Source of the DNA: Picochlorum sp. 'celeri'
Taxonomy: Eukaryota > Chlorophyta > Trebouxiophyceae
DNA length: 64,000 nt
Assembly (NCBI GenBank): GCA_010909725.1
Contig: JAACMV010000016.1
Location: forward strand, 496,001 to 560,000
Direction: 5' to 3'
Shown one piece after another: positions 27,362-36,314 of this stretch. The position numbers and the translations under genes are program-made. The notes below the pieces were generated by a model. That model saw only the letters and a program-made list of their open reading frames with translations. It ran no database searches and was not told the origin of the DNA. Positions within the stretch are counted from its first letter, which is position 1, and each line of letters opens with the position of its first letter.

Positions 27362-29729
27362 TTATGATAATTCATGTTTTATTTCTGGGAATAAATGCGC
27401 TAAAATGAGCTCTAGGAAACCATACCCAATCTGCATTGTCATTGTGCTTGACTGCAAGAGTTGCATAATGTCACTTGTCCCTTCAAAATACGCCAGTCTT
27501 CCCACAACTTTCGACACGGTGACGGGAGCTCCCGAAGACAATTGCTCTCTTAATGATGCCCGTATCTCTTCAAAATCATCTCCAGGCTCGGCAAGTGATA
27601 CATACTTTTCCTCTGTGGCAGGTTCAACAATGCCATTTTTGCGGACAAACTTGCCTCCTGGCCATAAGAAACTCTGTAATTGTGCAATGATCTTGGCGAT
27701 AGTACTCTCTTGCTGCAACATCGTGATCCTGGAATTCAAATATTCGTCCACAGTGTCTCCAAAAACAAGAAGGAGAAATTGCTTTGAAATCTGGAATATC
27801 TGTCGGGTGAAAAATCCGCGCATTTCAAGAGAGAATACACAGTTGACCAAGTCGCACAATGGCGCAGAGATGCTCAACTGTTGAGGCGTGATCGTGTTGC
27901 TTTCTGCATCAGAATCATCATGCAAGCATGGCGACGGGGATTGCTCTCCTTCATCATCAATTCGAATATTCAACTGGATGGCAAATTGCCCTGTTGACTG
28001 ATCCTTTTTCTTTGATTTTCTCTTCCCTCTATCAAAAGCACTAGCAGCAGATTTTGCCTGGGTTCGTGCAGCGTGACATGCATCCCGAGTCACTCCAACA
28101 ACTGTCCGCTTCACTGTATCAGAAAGGAATGATTTGCTTTCTGACTGAATCTGGAAGCGTTCTGAACGCTTCCTGAAAAATTCCCACACAGTATCCAATG
28201 AGCATAAATCTGGATTCTGGAGAAGCTTGACGACATAGTCGTCTAATGCGCGTCTTCTGCTTTCAATATACTCTGGGGAGAAGCCATGCCCAAAGAGCCT
28301 CTTGCCTGGCAAGCTCAACGTATACCCTTTTGTCGCCCGAATCGTCCTATGCAGCGATTCAAAATGCCTATATCGACGACTCACAGTCCATTCCCCACGG
28401 TCGTCTCCAACTCGAATTCGATACACGACAAAGTCTCTCGCTTCGTTTGAGTTGATCTCTGCAGAGGACACGTGAGCAGACGGTTTTCCCTTGAACTTGC
28501 CTCCACCACTACTTTGCTGATTGTATTCAGCAGGGCTGCTTATTCTCTTGATTGTCTCCAATATAGTATGAGGACTCATAAAACCACCTGTTGATTCTTG
28601 CGCATCGTCATCATCACTTGACCCATTACCGTCAACAACCTTCTCCTCAAGTGCAACTGTCTGCAACACCTTGGTCGTTTGATTCCATACACCTCGCAAT
28701 TCAGATGAAGGCCTTGCAACATCATCTGCACAACTCAGATTTTCTCCTCGGCGCGACAACAAAGTCAGCAACCCATTCATCCATTTCTGAAATCTGTATG
28801 GACTGCTCTGTTCTAGCACTTTTCTCAACACACATGCACTCAACATTTCCCTCGACACAACCCTTGACAACACTCTATTACTATACACAGGATCCGCTAA
28901 CATCGAGATGACAGAATCCGACATGTGCTTCAACACGGCATAATGCGCCTTTGGATTCTCAAACCCAGGGTGCAAGTTTGAATCTCTTGCCAGCATCCGC
29001 CTCAACATCTCCTCTGTCCTCTGATCCAATTGAGGCACATTCTCGTCCCAATCGACGTTCATTTCAGAAATTAAAGCTTGCTTAGCGTCACGAAAAATAT
29101 CAATTTGATCGATCAACATATCCACCAGATCACAGCACAATTGGTGCAAATGTAGATGAGTCCTTGCCCTTTTGGCCAACCTTCCAAAGGCACCATTCAG
29201 CAAAGCCCTCACCTCTGCTGGAAATTCCTTATCAGGTGTAAGATGAGAATACCACGTATCGTAGATAAACTCTTGAACGATATGCCCTGCGAATGAAAAC
29301 CAAGCCTCGGACACCACATCAGAGTTGACATCCTTTCTCCATGCATCCTTTGCCTGCACACCTCGCAACAGCTGATCTCCTTCAGAAGGATTCTTCTTCT
29401 GATAATGCACTTTCAAATCTGCTGTCGACTTGTGTCTCTTGGACATTCCGCGAAGAATACTTGTATTTTTGGCAGTACTCGCCTGCTGTTTCCTCTGGGA
29501 CTGAGCAACAAGAGCAAATAGCCCTATAACCAACACCAACAACCCAACTGCCACCTTCCCATCAACATCTGAACGCACAGAAACACCACATCTCTCCGTT
29601 ATTAGGATGGTGATCCCACTGGATCAAGACAAATCATGTGTCATACGTACAATAACTACTTAAACCTCCAGTGTATGCAGCAAGCATAATCAAAATCACC
29701 CGAGTTGACGCTGTCAACGCCAAACCCAT
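27362..29729 (-). CDS. Membrane-anchored sorting nexin (PXA-PX-nexin C)
   Basis: Exons 29729-29651 and 29568-27362 (GTACGT donor, ttcag acceptor, phase 1) encode 761 residues. The short first exon completes an N-terminal pair of hydrophobic segments (LTASTRVILIMLAAYTGGL and VAVGLLVLVIGLFALVAQ), a membrane hairpin like that of the SNX13/14/19/25 and yeast Mdm1 group that tethers ER to lipid droplets or vacuole. A PXA domain follows at about 95-290, then a PX domain (about 395-500; YRIRVGDDRGEWTVSRRYRHFESLHRTI with the lipid-binding RRYR-x-F, and LPGKRLFGH), a basic linker and a C-terminal nexin domain. No RGS domain was noticed between PXA and PX. Function in membrane contact or trafficking is inferred. 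Confidence 0.9.
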
Positions 29730-29874
29730 CTCGTATTCAACGAAAATAAATTTACAATACGTCCAAATGAATAGAAACCATATCAGACCGTAACACTGAG
29801 AAATCTGACATTCCGTGACGCTCGGATGCAGGTATTCCTTTTCCTCGCCATATTCTACGAAAACGAATTCATTT

Positions 29875-29879
29875 TTACA
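29875..29879 (-). terminator. TGTAA poly(A) signal of the SerRS gene
   Basis: Minus-strand TGTAA lies 9 nt after the seryl-tRNA synthetase stop codon. Confidence 0.5.
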
Positions 29880-29888
29880 TTATTCATA

Positions 29889-31424
29889 TTAAGAAGAAGA
29901 AGATGGCGCTGGGATTTTATCAATTCCCATCATGTAAGGCCTCAGAGGCTCTGGGATCAAGATGCTGCCGTCCTCTTGCTGGAAATTTTCAAAAATAGCC
30001 ACAATCATTCGTGGTACAGCACACGCTGTCGCATTCAATGTATGAACAAACTGCGTGGGGACCTTTTTCTTCTTCTTTTTGGTGGTTGTTTGGGTATCCG
30101 CCGCTACATGTGGTCTATATCTAATGTTCAATCGCCTGCTTTGGTAATCAGTGCAGTTGCTGGCAGAGCTGATTTCTCCATACCGTTCCAGCCCTGGCAT
30201 CCACGCTTCAATATCATACTTTCGATAGGCTGGGGCACCTAGATCTCCTGAAGGCATATCTAATACCTTGAAGTGAAGACCAAGTTCTTCGAACATGTCT
30301 ATTTCAATGTCCATGAGTTCCTGGTGGAGCTGCTCGCTCTGTTCTGGTGTGCAGACAACAAACATTTCCACCTTGCTAAACTGGTGAACTCTGTAGAGTC
30401 CCTTTCCTGCTGTCCCTGCTGCTCCTGCTTCTGTCCTAAAGCATCTTCCGAATGCAGCCACTTTGACCGGCAGCTCTTCCTCTGACAGAATAGAGTCCAT
30501 GAACACACCGCCCAGTGGGATCTCTGCAGTTCCAGTCAAGCACAATTGGGAATCCTCAACGCTGTAAATCTGTGTTCCTTCACCTCGGGGTTGGAACCCA
30601 CACTTTTCTAATACAGATTCTCTCACCAAGTCGGGCGTTATCATCGGTTCAAAGCCCTTTGCATAAATCTTCTGCATGGCATAGTTCACCAGAGCCAGTT
30701 CCAACAGGGCAGCCTCCTTTCTCAAGTAGTAAAATTTGGTTCCACTCACGGACGACCCATGCTCGAAATCCAACACACCCAATGCTTCACCCAAAGAAAC
30801 ATGATCTTGAACATTCTCAAACTCAAATGCCCGCTGACTCCCAACCTCTCTCAGAACCACAGCCTCCTCCTCCCCTCCCACAGCAACATCTGGATGTGTC
30901 AAGTTGGGAAGTTTCTTCCCCTCCGTCTGCAACGCTGTCTCGATCACATGCAACTTCGCATCAATATCATCAAGCTTTTCTTTCAACTCTTTTCCTGTCG
31001 CAATCAGCGCCTGCCTTTCGCTATCCTCTAATTTCCTCTTCATAGCAGAACTGTTCTCATTCCTGGCAGCCCTCACAGCCTCAGCTTCCTGCGTAAGCTC
31101 CACAAATTCATTATACAACCTCACCACTTCATCTGGATTCGCAGATGTCACAAATCTGTCCGAACAATTCTTCCTAATCAGATCTACATTGTCCCTGACA
31201 AACTTGAAATCAATGTGAGCACGATACCCTCCTGCTTCTGCCGCCGATGGATGCTCTGTTTGATGATCCACGACCGCTTTTGTCGCATATACCCTTTCTC
31301 TAATACAATGTACGCCTGCAATGCGCGATTGAGATGTCAATCCACGCAGAAGAACTAGTGGAGGGGAATATCGCTGCGGCGATACCCACAAGGATCCCAT
31401 GATTCTACTCGCTACTGTTCTCAT
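29889..31424 (-). CDS. SERS: Seryl-tRNA synthetase, organellar type
   Basis: This class II synthetase charges tRNA-Ser. The 511 residues begin with a ~60-residue Arg/Ser-rich, acid-poor presequence, then HIDFKFVRDNVDLIRKNC, the start of the bacterial-type N-terminal arm. The two-helix antiparallel coiled coil that grips the long variable arm follows. Motif 2 is GRCFRTEAGAAGTAGKGLYR and motif 3 is TLNATACAVPRMIVAIFENF; SSASNCTDYQSRRLNIRYR lies between. A lysine run (TTTKKKKKKVP) is inserted between the last two blocks where bacterial enzymes have a short turn. The bacterial-type form and presequence indicate plastid and/or mitochondrion. The ATG at 31424 is 14 nt after the stop of the aspartate aminotransferase gene on the same strand. 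Confidence 0.95.
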   Translation of the reverse strand: MRTVASRIMGSLWVSPQRYSPPLVLLRGLTSQSRIAGVHCIRERVYATKAVVDHQTEHPSAAEAGGYRAHIDFKFVRDNVDLIRKNCSDRFVTSANPDEVVRLYNEFVELTQEAEAVRAARNENSSAMKRKLEDSERQALIATGKELKEKLDDIDAKLHVIETALQTEGKKLPNLTHPDVAVGGEEEAVVLREVGSQRAFEFENVQDHVSLGEALGVLDFEHGSSVSGTKFYYLRKEAALLELALVNYAMQKIYAKGFEPMITPDLVRESVLEKCGFQPRGEGTQIYSVEDSQLCLTGTAEIPLGGVFMDSILSEEELPVKVAAFGRCFRTEAGAAGTAGKGLYRVHQFSKVEMFVVCTPEQSEQLHQELMDIEIDMFEELGLHFKVLDMPSGDLGAPAYRKYDIEAWMPGLERYGEISSASNCTDYQSRRLNIRYRPHVAADTQTTTKKKKKKVPTQFVHTLNATACAVPRMIVAIFENFQQEDGSILIPEPLRPYMMGIDKIPAPSSSS

Positions 31425-31433
31425 CGGAATATA

Positions 31434-31438
31434 TTACA
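31434..31438 (-). terminator. TGTAA poly(A) signal of the aspartate aminotransferase gene
   Basis: Minus-strand TGTAA follows the stop codon directly and sits 9 nt before the SerRS ATG, so normal cleavage would fall inside the SerRS coding region. Confidence 0.45.
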
Positions 31439-32828
31439 TTAAAAATTGCGAACACTATCGTCGATCGCCTGTGCTAGGTATTCTGCCTTGGCCTCATTGA
31501 GACCAGCCAAGGAAATGCGCCCATCCTTGGTCATGTACACATGCCATTTCTGAGTCATATTCTCCACCTGAGGGACCGTGCATCCCGTGTAGGTGAACAT
31601 GCCGATCTGAGAGGTGATGAAGCTCCAATCCTTGTCTGGATTCAACCTTTCCAAATGGCCTTGCAGGACGGCTCTGACATTCTTGATACGCCCTGACATG
31701 TGCTGCATCTCTCCTCTCCATTCATCGAACAAATCTTCGTTACCCACGACTTCGGACACAATACGAGCTCCATGCACAGGAGGATTACTCCAGACAGCTC
31801 GAGCCAATCTTTTGAGTTGACTCAACACGCGACCAGCAGTCTCACTGTCCTTTGTAATGACATTCAGAGCTCCAACACGCTCTCCATAGAGTCCAAGATT
31901 CTTACTATACGATTGAGCCACGAAAAACTCCATTCCACGAGACTCAAAGTACCTTGGGGCGTACGCATCCTCATCCAAACTTCCAGATGCAAATCCCTGA
32001 TAGGCCACATCAAAGAAGGCTACATGTCCCTTCTTCTCGATGGCATCCGCAATCGTGGCCCACTGTTCTTTTGTAGGATCGATTCCAGTAGGATTGTGAG
32101 CGCAACCATGCAGCAAAATCACGGATCCCTCCGGAGCTGCCTCGATATCTGCAATCATACCAGCAAAGTCCAAGCCAACAGTCTCCTGATCAAAGTATCG
32201 ATAGGTATCCCATGGCACGCCCGCCAATGCGAAAATATTCTTATGATTTGGCCACGTTGGGTTGGAAATATACACCGTCTTGCCCGGCAAGAACTGATGA
32301 ATGAACTGAGCAGCAATGGCAAGAGACCCTGTCCCAGACAGAGCCTGCAACGTTGCCACACGATTCTCTTTCAACGCAGCAGAGTCATTTCCCAACAGTA
32401 ACTGCACCGTAGCCTCACGGAACGATGCCAATCCTTCGATAGGAAGGTATTCTTTGTTTTCCTGAGCCTTGAGCATACGCTCCTCTGCCGTGCGAACCAC
32501 GTTCAACACATATGGCTTCAATTCCTCCGTTCTATACGCTCCTACTCCCAGATTCAACTTGTTAGGATCCGTATCAGCTTTGAATGCCTCTGTAATACCC
32601 AAAACCAAATCAGGTGGAGCTTGTTCCACGTCACCGAGCATACTCTTGTTTGTAGATGCATTGCAACGTTGCTGAGCGGATGATGACGCCATCTGCGGAT
32701 ACGAAAATAGTATTACATCCAAATGTGCCATTATCGAATACAATGTGGCATCATACCTTGAGACACGAGGGAGAAAGAGCGCTAGATGCCTTCTGCACGA
32801 TGGCCTGTCGAAGTCCTTGTTGTTGCAT
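31439..32828 (-). CDS. AAT: Aspartate aminotransferase, probably mitochondrial
   Basis: This PLP enzyme interconverts aspartate plus 2-oxoglutarate with oxaloacetate plus glutamate. Exons 32828-32757 and 32692-31439 (GTATGA donor, cgcag acceptor, phase 0) encode 441 residues. Exon 1 supplies MQQQGLRQAIVQKASSALSP, an amphipathic presequence-like segment missed if the internal Met of exon 2 is taken as start. Family blocks are LGVGAYRTEELKPYVLNVV, LQALSGTGSL, HGCAHNPTGIDPT and the PLP-lysine motif SYSKNLGLYGERVGAL. Arg residues for dicarboxylate binding lie in the expected place near NPPVHGARIV and GRISLAGL. Type I eukaryotic AAT, of usual length. Confidence 0.94.
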
Positions 32829-33071
32829 TCCTTTGATCGTTTTCAATCTGGATGTGATAAAAAATAGTCTTATTGATACACTTGGGTGGTCGGGGATGAG
32901 GCAATGGTATAGAACCCTGGATCCAGGGCGGCGATGGCTGGACTCCAGGGTTTGTGAATTAAAAAGAACATTATGGATTATTGTTCAAGATTACATGCGC
33001 ACTAAAATGTGAGAGATAAGATGCAATCCTGACTCTTTTTCATACATCATACGATTGTATGTCTGTCATAT
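32829..33071. promoter_or_regulatory. Region between psbX and the aspartate aminotransferase gene
   Basis: This holds the psbX 3' end (minus-strand TGTAA at 32991-32995) and the promoter of the aminotransferase gene. A perfect 14-nt palindrome, CCCTGGATCCAGGG, lies at 32915-32928. An inverted repeat overlapping it pairs AACCCTGGA (32913-32921) with TCCAGGGTT (32944-32952). It could be a protein-binding site or an RNA hairpin. Confidence 0.45.
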
Positions 33072-33867
33072 TTACTTGCGGTTGACTGGGTCGAAAGAAG
33101 AGACTGCGCTGACTGCCACGGCAATGGCACCGAGCACAAGACCTCCAGCAACAACAGAGTTCAAGAGGTTCTTCAATGATGGGGTCACGGCAGCCTCGGC
33201 CACCAATGGGTGGGCCATCATGGCTCCCATACCGACAGTCACTCCAGCCATGACCTTCTCGACGTCCTTCTTCTCCACGGCGCTGCATCATAGAGGAGCA
33301 TGGTGTTGAGAGGTGAGTGGTAACAGGACACTCGGTCAAAAGATACTTTTGACCGAAAGATTTAATCAATCATAGTACACATCATACCTTGCCATGACTG
33401 GACGGGCAACGGCCACGCGAGAGGAGGTTCTCTTGACGGAGACTGCACAGAATACAACACCAAGTCATGTCAGTGACCATCATCATGCCCACAACCGCAA
33501 CGAGAGCAAGGACACAGATGAGTGTCTGCCTTCTGTTCTTTCCTATGCTGTCTGCTGTAATCCAGTGCGAATTGCCCGATGATGCGGTTCAATTTGATCA
33601 TAATCAAGATTAAAACGTAGATTCTGGTTCATACAGGCAACGCCTGCCGTATGTCGCCAGAGATTGGCGATTGACCCAACCGTAGCGATTCCCAGGACGC
33701 ATCCAGCCATCATCGGGCAATAGAACGCACATATTTCAGCAAATATACATAGATCTATTGTTTCAAAGAGGGAAAGATCGCGTTGATGAGGTAGACGTAC
33801 CAGAAGCTCCAGCCATTGATTTACGGGCCACCACTGGGCGAGACAAGCATACTGCGCTGCAGGCCAT
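33072..33867 (-). CDS. PSBX: Photosystem II subunit PsbX, nuclear-encoded
   Basis: This is the small one-helix PSII subunit near cytochrome b559 and the QB site. Exons 33867-33801, 33442-33388 and 33282-33072 (GTACGT and GTATGA donors, tgcag acceptors) encode 110 residues. The N-terminus ([20 protein letters not shown]) is a chloroplast transit peptide. A second hydrophobic stretch ending [10 protein letters not shown] fits a thylakoid transfer signal with an A-x-A-type cleavage site. The mature part is [20 protein letters not shown], continuing as one membrane helix to the family ending FDPVNRK. Intron 1 is 358 nt (33443-33800), far longer than other introns here, and contains a structured inverted repeat. 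Nuclear PsbX points to the green lineage. Confidence 0.93.
33571..33721. repeat. 151-nt inverted-repeat element with internal hairpins in psbX intron 1
   Basis: Perfect 14-bp arms, ATTGCCCGATGATG (33571-33584) and CATCATCGGGCAAT (33708-33721), enclose 123 nt. Inside are a hairpin CAGGC-AAC-GCCTG (33634-33646, extendable by ATA/TAT to 33631-33652) and a perfect 6-bp hairpin TCGCCA-GAGAT-TGGCGA (33654-33670). No target-site duplication was seen. It could be an intron-hosted structured RNA or a small MITE-like element; C/D-box signals are not convincing. Confidence 0.6.
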
Positions 33868-34021
33868 TGCTACTATATGTGATCTGGGATGTGGTTGTAG
33901 AAACAAAATCTATGTGAATTAATGAATGTCCGTGGGATGGGATGGAGTGGACAACAAGAACCAGCAACCACGGGTGATCGGATCACGACTTTATCCATTC
34001 AATCCCGAAAGTGTGTCTCGA

Positions 34022-34026
34022 TTACA
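34022..34026 (-). terminator. TGTAA poly(A) signal of the gene at 34049-35755
   Basis: Minus-strand TGTAA lies 22 nt after the stop codon. Confidence 0.5.
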
Positions 34027-34048
34027 TTTTAAATTTAAATTACGGAGT

Positions 34049-35755
34049 TCACTGGAGTTTGTCATCTCGACCATCATGGGACATGATCACGTCGACTCGT
34101 TTTAACAGCGTATCACATGATTGAAGTACCTCCAAGACTGCTGTAGCTGCTGTTCGGCGATTGGAATCGTCCATGTGGTGCATTCGTATGAATTGTATGC
34201 GTTGGCGGCATGATGCCCTCAGAGATCCTATTGTTTCCTGAGCAGGTAGTACTGCACTGATGATCTTGCCTTGGGCGGGTGTTTTAGGTTTCTGGGTTAG
34301 GAGTGTGGAGCATACGAGGAGTAATGTCCCAAGCATGTGTTTCACCTCTGTCATCATGGTTGCCTCTGTCATCATGATGGCATTGGTTTCTTTTCCTTTT
34401 CCTTCTTCCTCTTCTTCTTCTTCTCCGTGATTAATCAGAGTGCAAGAATTGACTATATCTGATAATAATGATTGTGGAATAATATCATGTGTATCAAAAT
34501 TGTCATATTCCTGCGTGGATGCATGAGACATCATGATGCCATTCCACATGGCACAAAGCATTCTCTGCTCCAGCTTGAGGGTTGGGACATCCCTTCCGTC
34601 GAGTGAGGCGGTCTTTGTTCCATCGTCTTCAGTATGGCATGACTCTCGTAATGTATTCCATGCCATGCAATATCCAGGGACACGGCATGCCCATTGAAAT
34701 AGTTGGTCTGAATAGCATGCAAGCAAGAGCAATACTCGCGCACAGGCAGTGCACTGGGGCTCCCGAATAAACGCTTGAATACAACATATATACACGCCCT
34801 TTTGTATCATAATACTTTCTATGCGGTTTTGAGACGATGGGACCTTGGGCATTGTTCGTACGAGGTACTCAATACAAGCAGCAGCTGCCAGCACCAGACT
34901 CTTTGTGTCAGAGTGGTGTCTGTCTGCCAACTCGACAGAAATCATGTCGGTCAATACTCCCAATACATCCGACCATGTAACAACGTCTGAATCCATGACA
35001 ATGTTGGCAGTCATGTGTCCGAGAAGAATCCGAAATTCCTTCACCATTGCTGCATGAGCATCTGCAGTCTTCCATGCCAACAGCATGGAATACACGGCGT
35101 GCGCCACCTTTCTCGATCGCCGACACACCTGCTGTAATAAAGACATGAACATGTTCATTCTCTGTATTCGTTCGTCATCAGCGCCGACGACTATTCTATT
35201 CAGACATGCTTCACATGCCCGGACCAATGATCCAGACTCCCATGCATCATCCAACAACAATGTATCCAGCGTGTCTGGCCAGAAAAACGTTTTATAATAT
35301 CCATCATGTATATCTAATGGTATTTCCACCATACCAATTATATGGAATAGATGAAGACCGTATAATTCTTGCCACAGCACCACCTGCCCTCCTCCCTGAT
35401 CCGATGAGGCACCGCGATGCAGATTTTCCATGATGGTGCGCCGCGCCCGTCCATCTGCTTCCATCATATACGATGCAATGACGCCTTCTACACCTCGTTC
35501 CATATCCGTCGTACAGAATCGAATCAATGACACCGCATCATCATCATCTTCCAGCAGGGGATAATCAAATGTCAACCTTGCATACAGGTCTCTTTTGTCC
35601 TTCCTCCAGTCAGCATCGTCTTCTTGTTGTTGGTGGTGGTGTTCTTTTGAAGATGGCGTCTCTTGGTCAACAGCAGCACGACTAGAAGGAGAGGCGGATG
35701 CCAACTGCTCCTCCAAAGCCTGGACAGCCAACCTAATAAACTCTTGTCTGTCCAT
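34049..35755 (-). CDS. Hypothetical alpha-helical protein
   Basis: I do not recognise a family. A single exon of 568 residues from a clear ATG. After ~60 hydrophilic residues with a Gln/His/Asp run, the rest is predicted helical with many short amphipathic Leu/Ala/Cys/Met-rich helices (for example ESGSLVRACEACLNRIVV; SLVLAAAACIEYLVRTM; ARVLLLLACYSDQLFQWACR). This pattern fits an armadillo/HEAT-like or other all-helical scaffold, without a recognisable repeat consensus. A Glu run and a Met/Thr-rich stretch near residue 440-460 look like an unstructured insertion. No catalytic, membrane or targeting motif is visible. The neighbouring ACC gene is divergent, 559 nt away. Confidence 0.72.
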   Translation of the reverse strand: MDRQEFIRLAVQALEEQLASASPSSRAAVDQETPSSKEHHHQQQEDDADWRKDKRDLYARLTFDYPLLEDDDDAVSLIRFCTTDMERGVEGVIASYMMEADGRARRTIMENLHRGASSDQGGGQVVLWQELYGLHLFHIIGMVEIPLDIHDGYYKTFFWPDTLDTLLLDDAWESGSLVRACEACLNRIVVGADDERIQRMNMFMSLLQQVCRRSRKVAHAVYSMLLAWKTADAHAAMVKEFRILLGHMTANIVMDSDVVTWSDVLGVLTDMISVELADRHHSDTKSLVLAAAACIEYLVRTMPKVPSSQNRIESIMIQKGVYICCIQAFIREPQCTACARVLLLLACYSDQLFQWACRVPGYCMAWNTLRESCHTEDDGTKTASLDGRDVPTLKLEQRMLCAMWNGIMMSHASTQEYDNFDTHDIIPQSLLSDIVNSCTLINHGEEEEEEEGKGKETNAIMMTEATMMTEVKHMLGTLLLVCSTLLTQKPKTPAQGKIISAVLPAQETIGSLRASCRQRIQFIRMHHMDDSNRRTAATAVLEVLQSCDTLLKRVDVIMSHDGRDDKLQ

Positions 35756-36314
35756 ATCAATACATGCTTGTTGGCAGTTTACAATTTCTGGACTTCTGCC
35801 ATCATCATCTAATCAATGATTCATTCATATAATGTATTTGTTGCAGATAATATCAGGCAGAGAGGAATCAGAATTCCAATGGAATTGAATGCCCAGTCAC
35901 CGTCAGTGAAAAAGTCCGTAAATAGACTATTTAAATCAACATGCCTTTGTCTTTTCCTGGGAGGCTCGAACTAGTGTCAACGACTCTCTCATCAGAAAAT
36001 ACGCGCATCTGATGTGATTATCTGCCACACCGCTGGATATCTGATATATCAATTGCAATAAAAATCTATTGGTGTCGTAGATTTGGATATTCAGTGGGAA
36101 AACATTGTTTCTTTTTGTGCGCTCGTGTTGTTTGACTCGAGGCACTGACGTGTTCTGACACGGATTTGTAGTAGAATTTGCTACCGACGTAGTAGATTGT
36201 ACTATTACATTATTATTGAAATATAACGTGTGAAATATTGGACTGTTACGAGCCTGCTGTGGAGTGGCAAGGAATTCTTCTTTGGAGGCACAGGAAGAGT
36301 TGACCACTTCTGAC
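35756..36314. promoter_or_regulatory. Divergent intergenic region, hypothetical gene and acetyl-CoA carboxylase
   Basis: These 559 nt should hold both promoters and the ACC leader. A TATTTAAA-like patch lies at about 35928-35935. The only RNA-gene-like hint, a minus-strand GTTCGAGCC near 35967, lacks a pairing T-stem and was rejected as a tRNA. The frame is open upstream of the ACC start only to 36264, without an ATG. Confidence 0.4.

Noticed and set aside
33394..33582. Plus-strand ORF through psbX exon 2 and intron 1
   Set aside because: It is antisense to a confirmed psbX exon and has no recognisable protein features.
35960..35975. Minus-strand GTTCGAGCC, resembling a tRNA B box
   Set aside because: Flanking bases do not form a T-stem, and no acceptor or anticodon arm is present.
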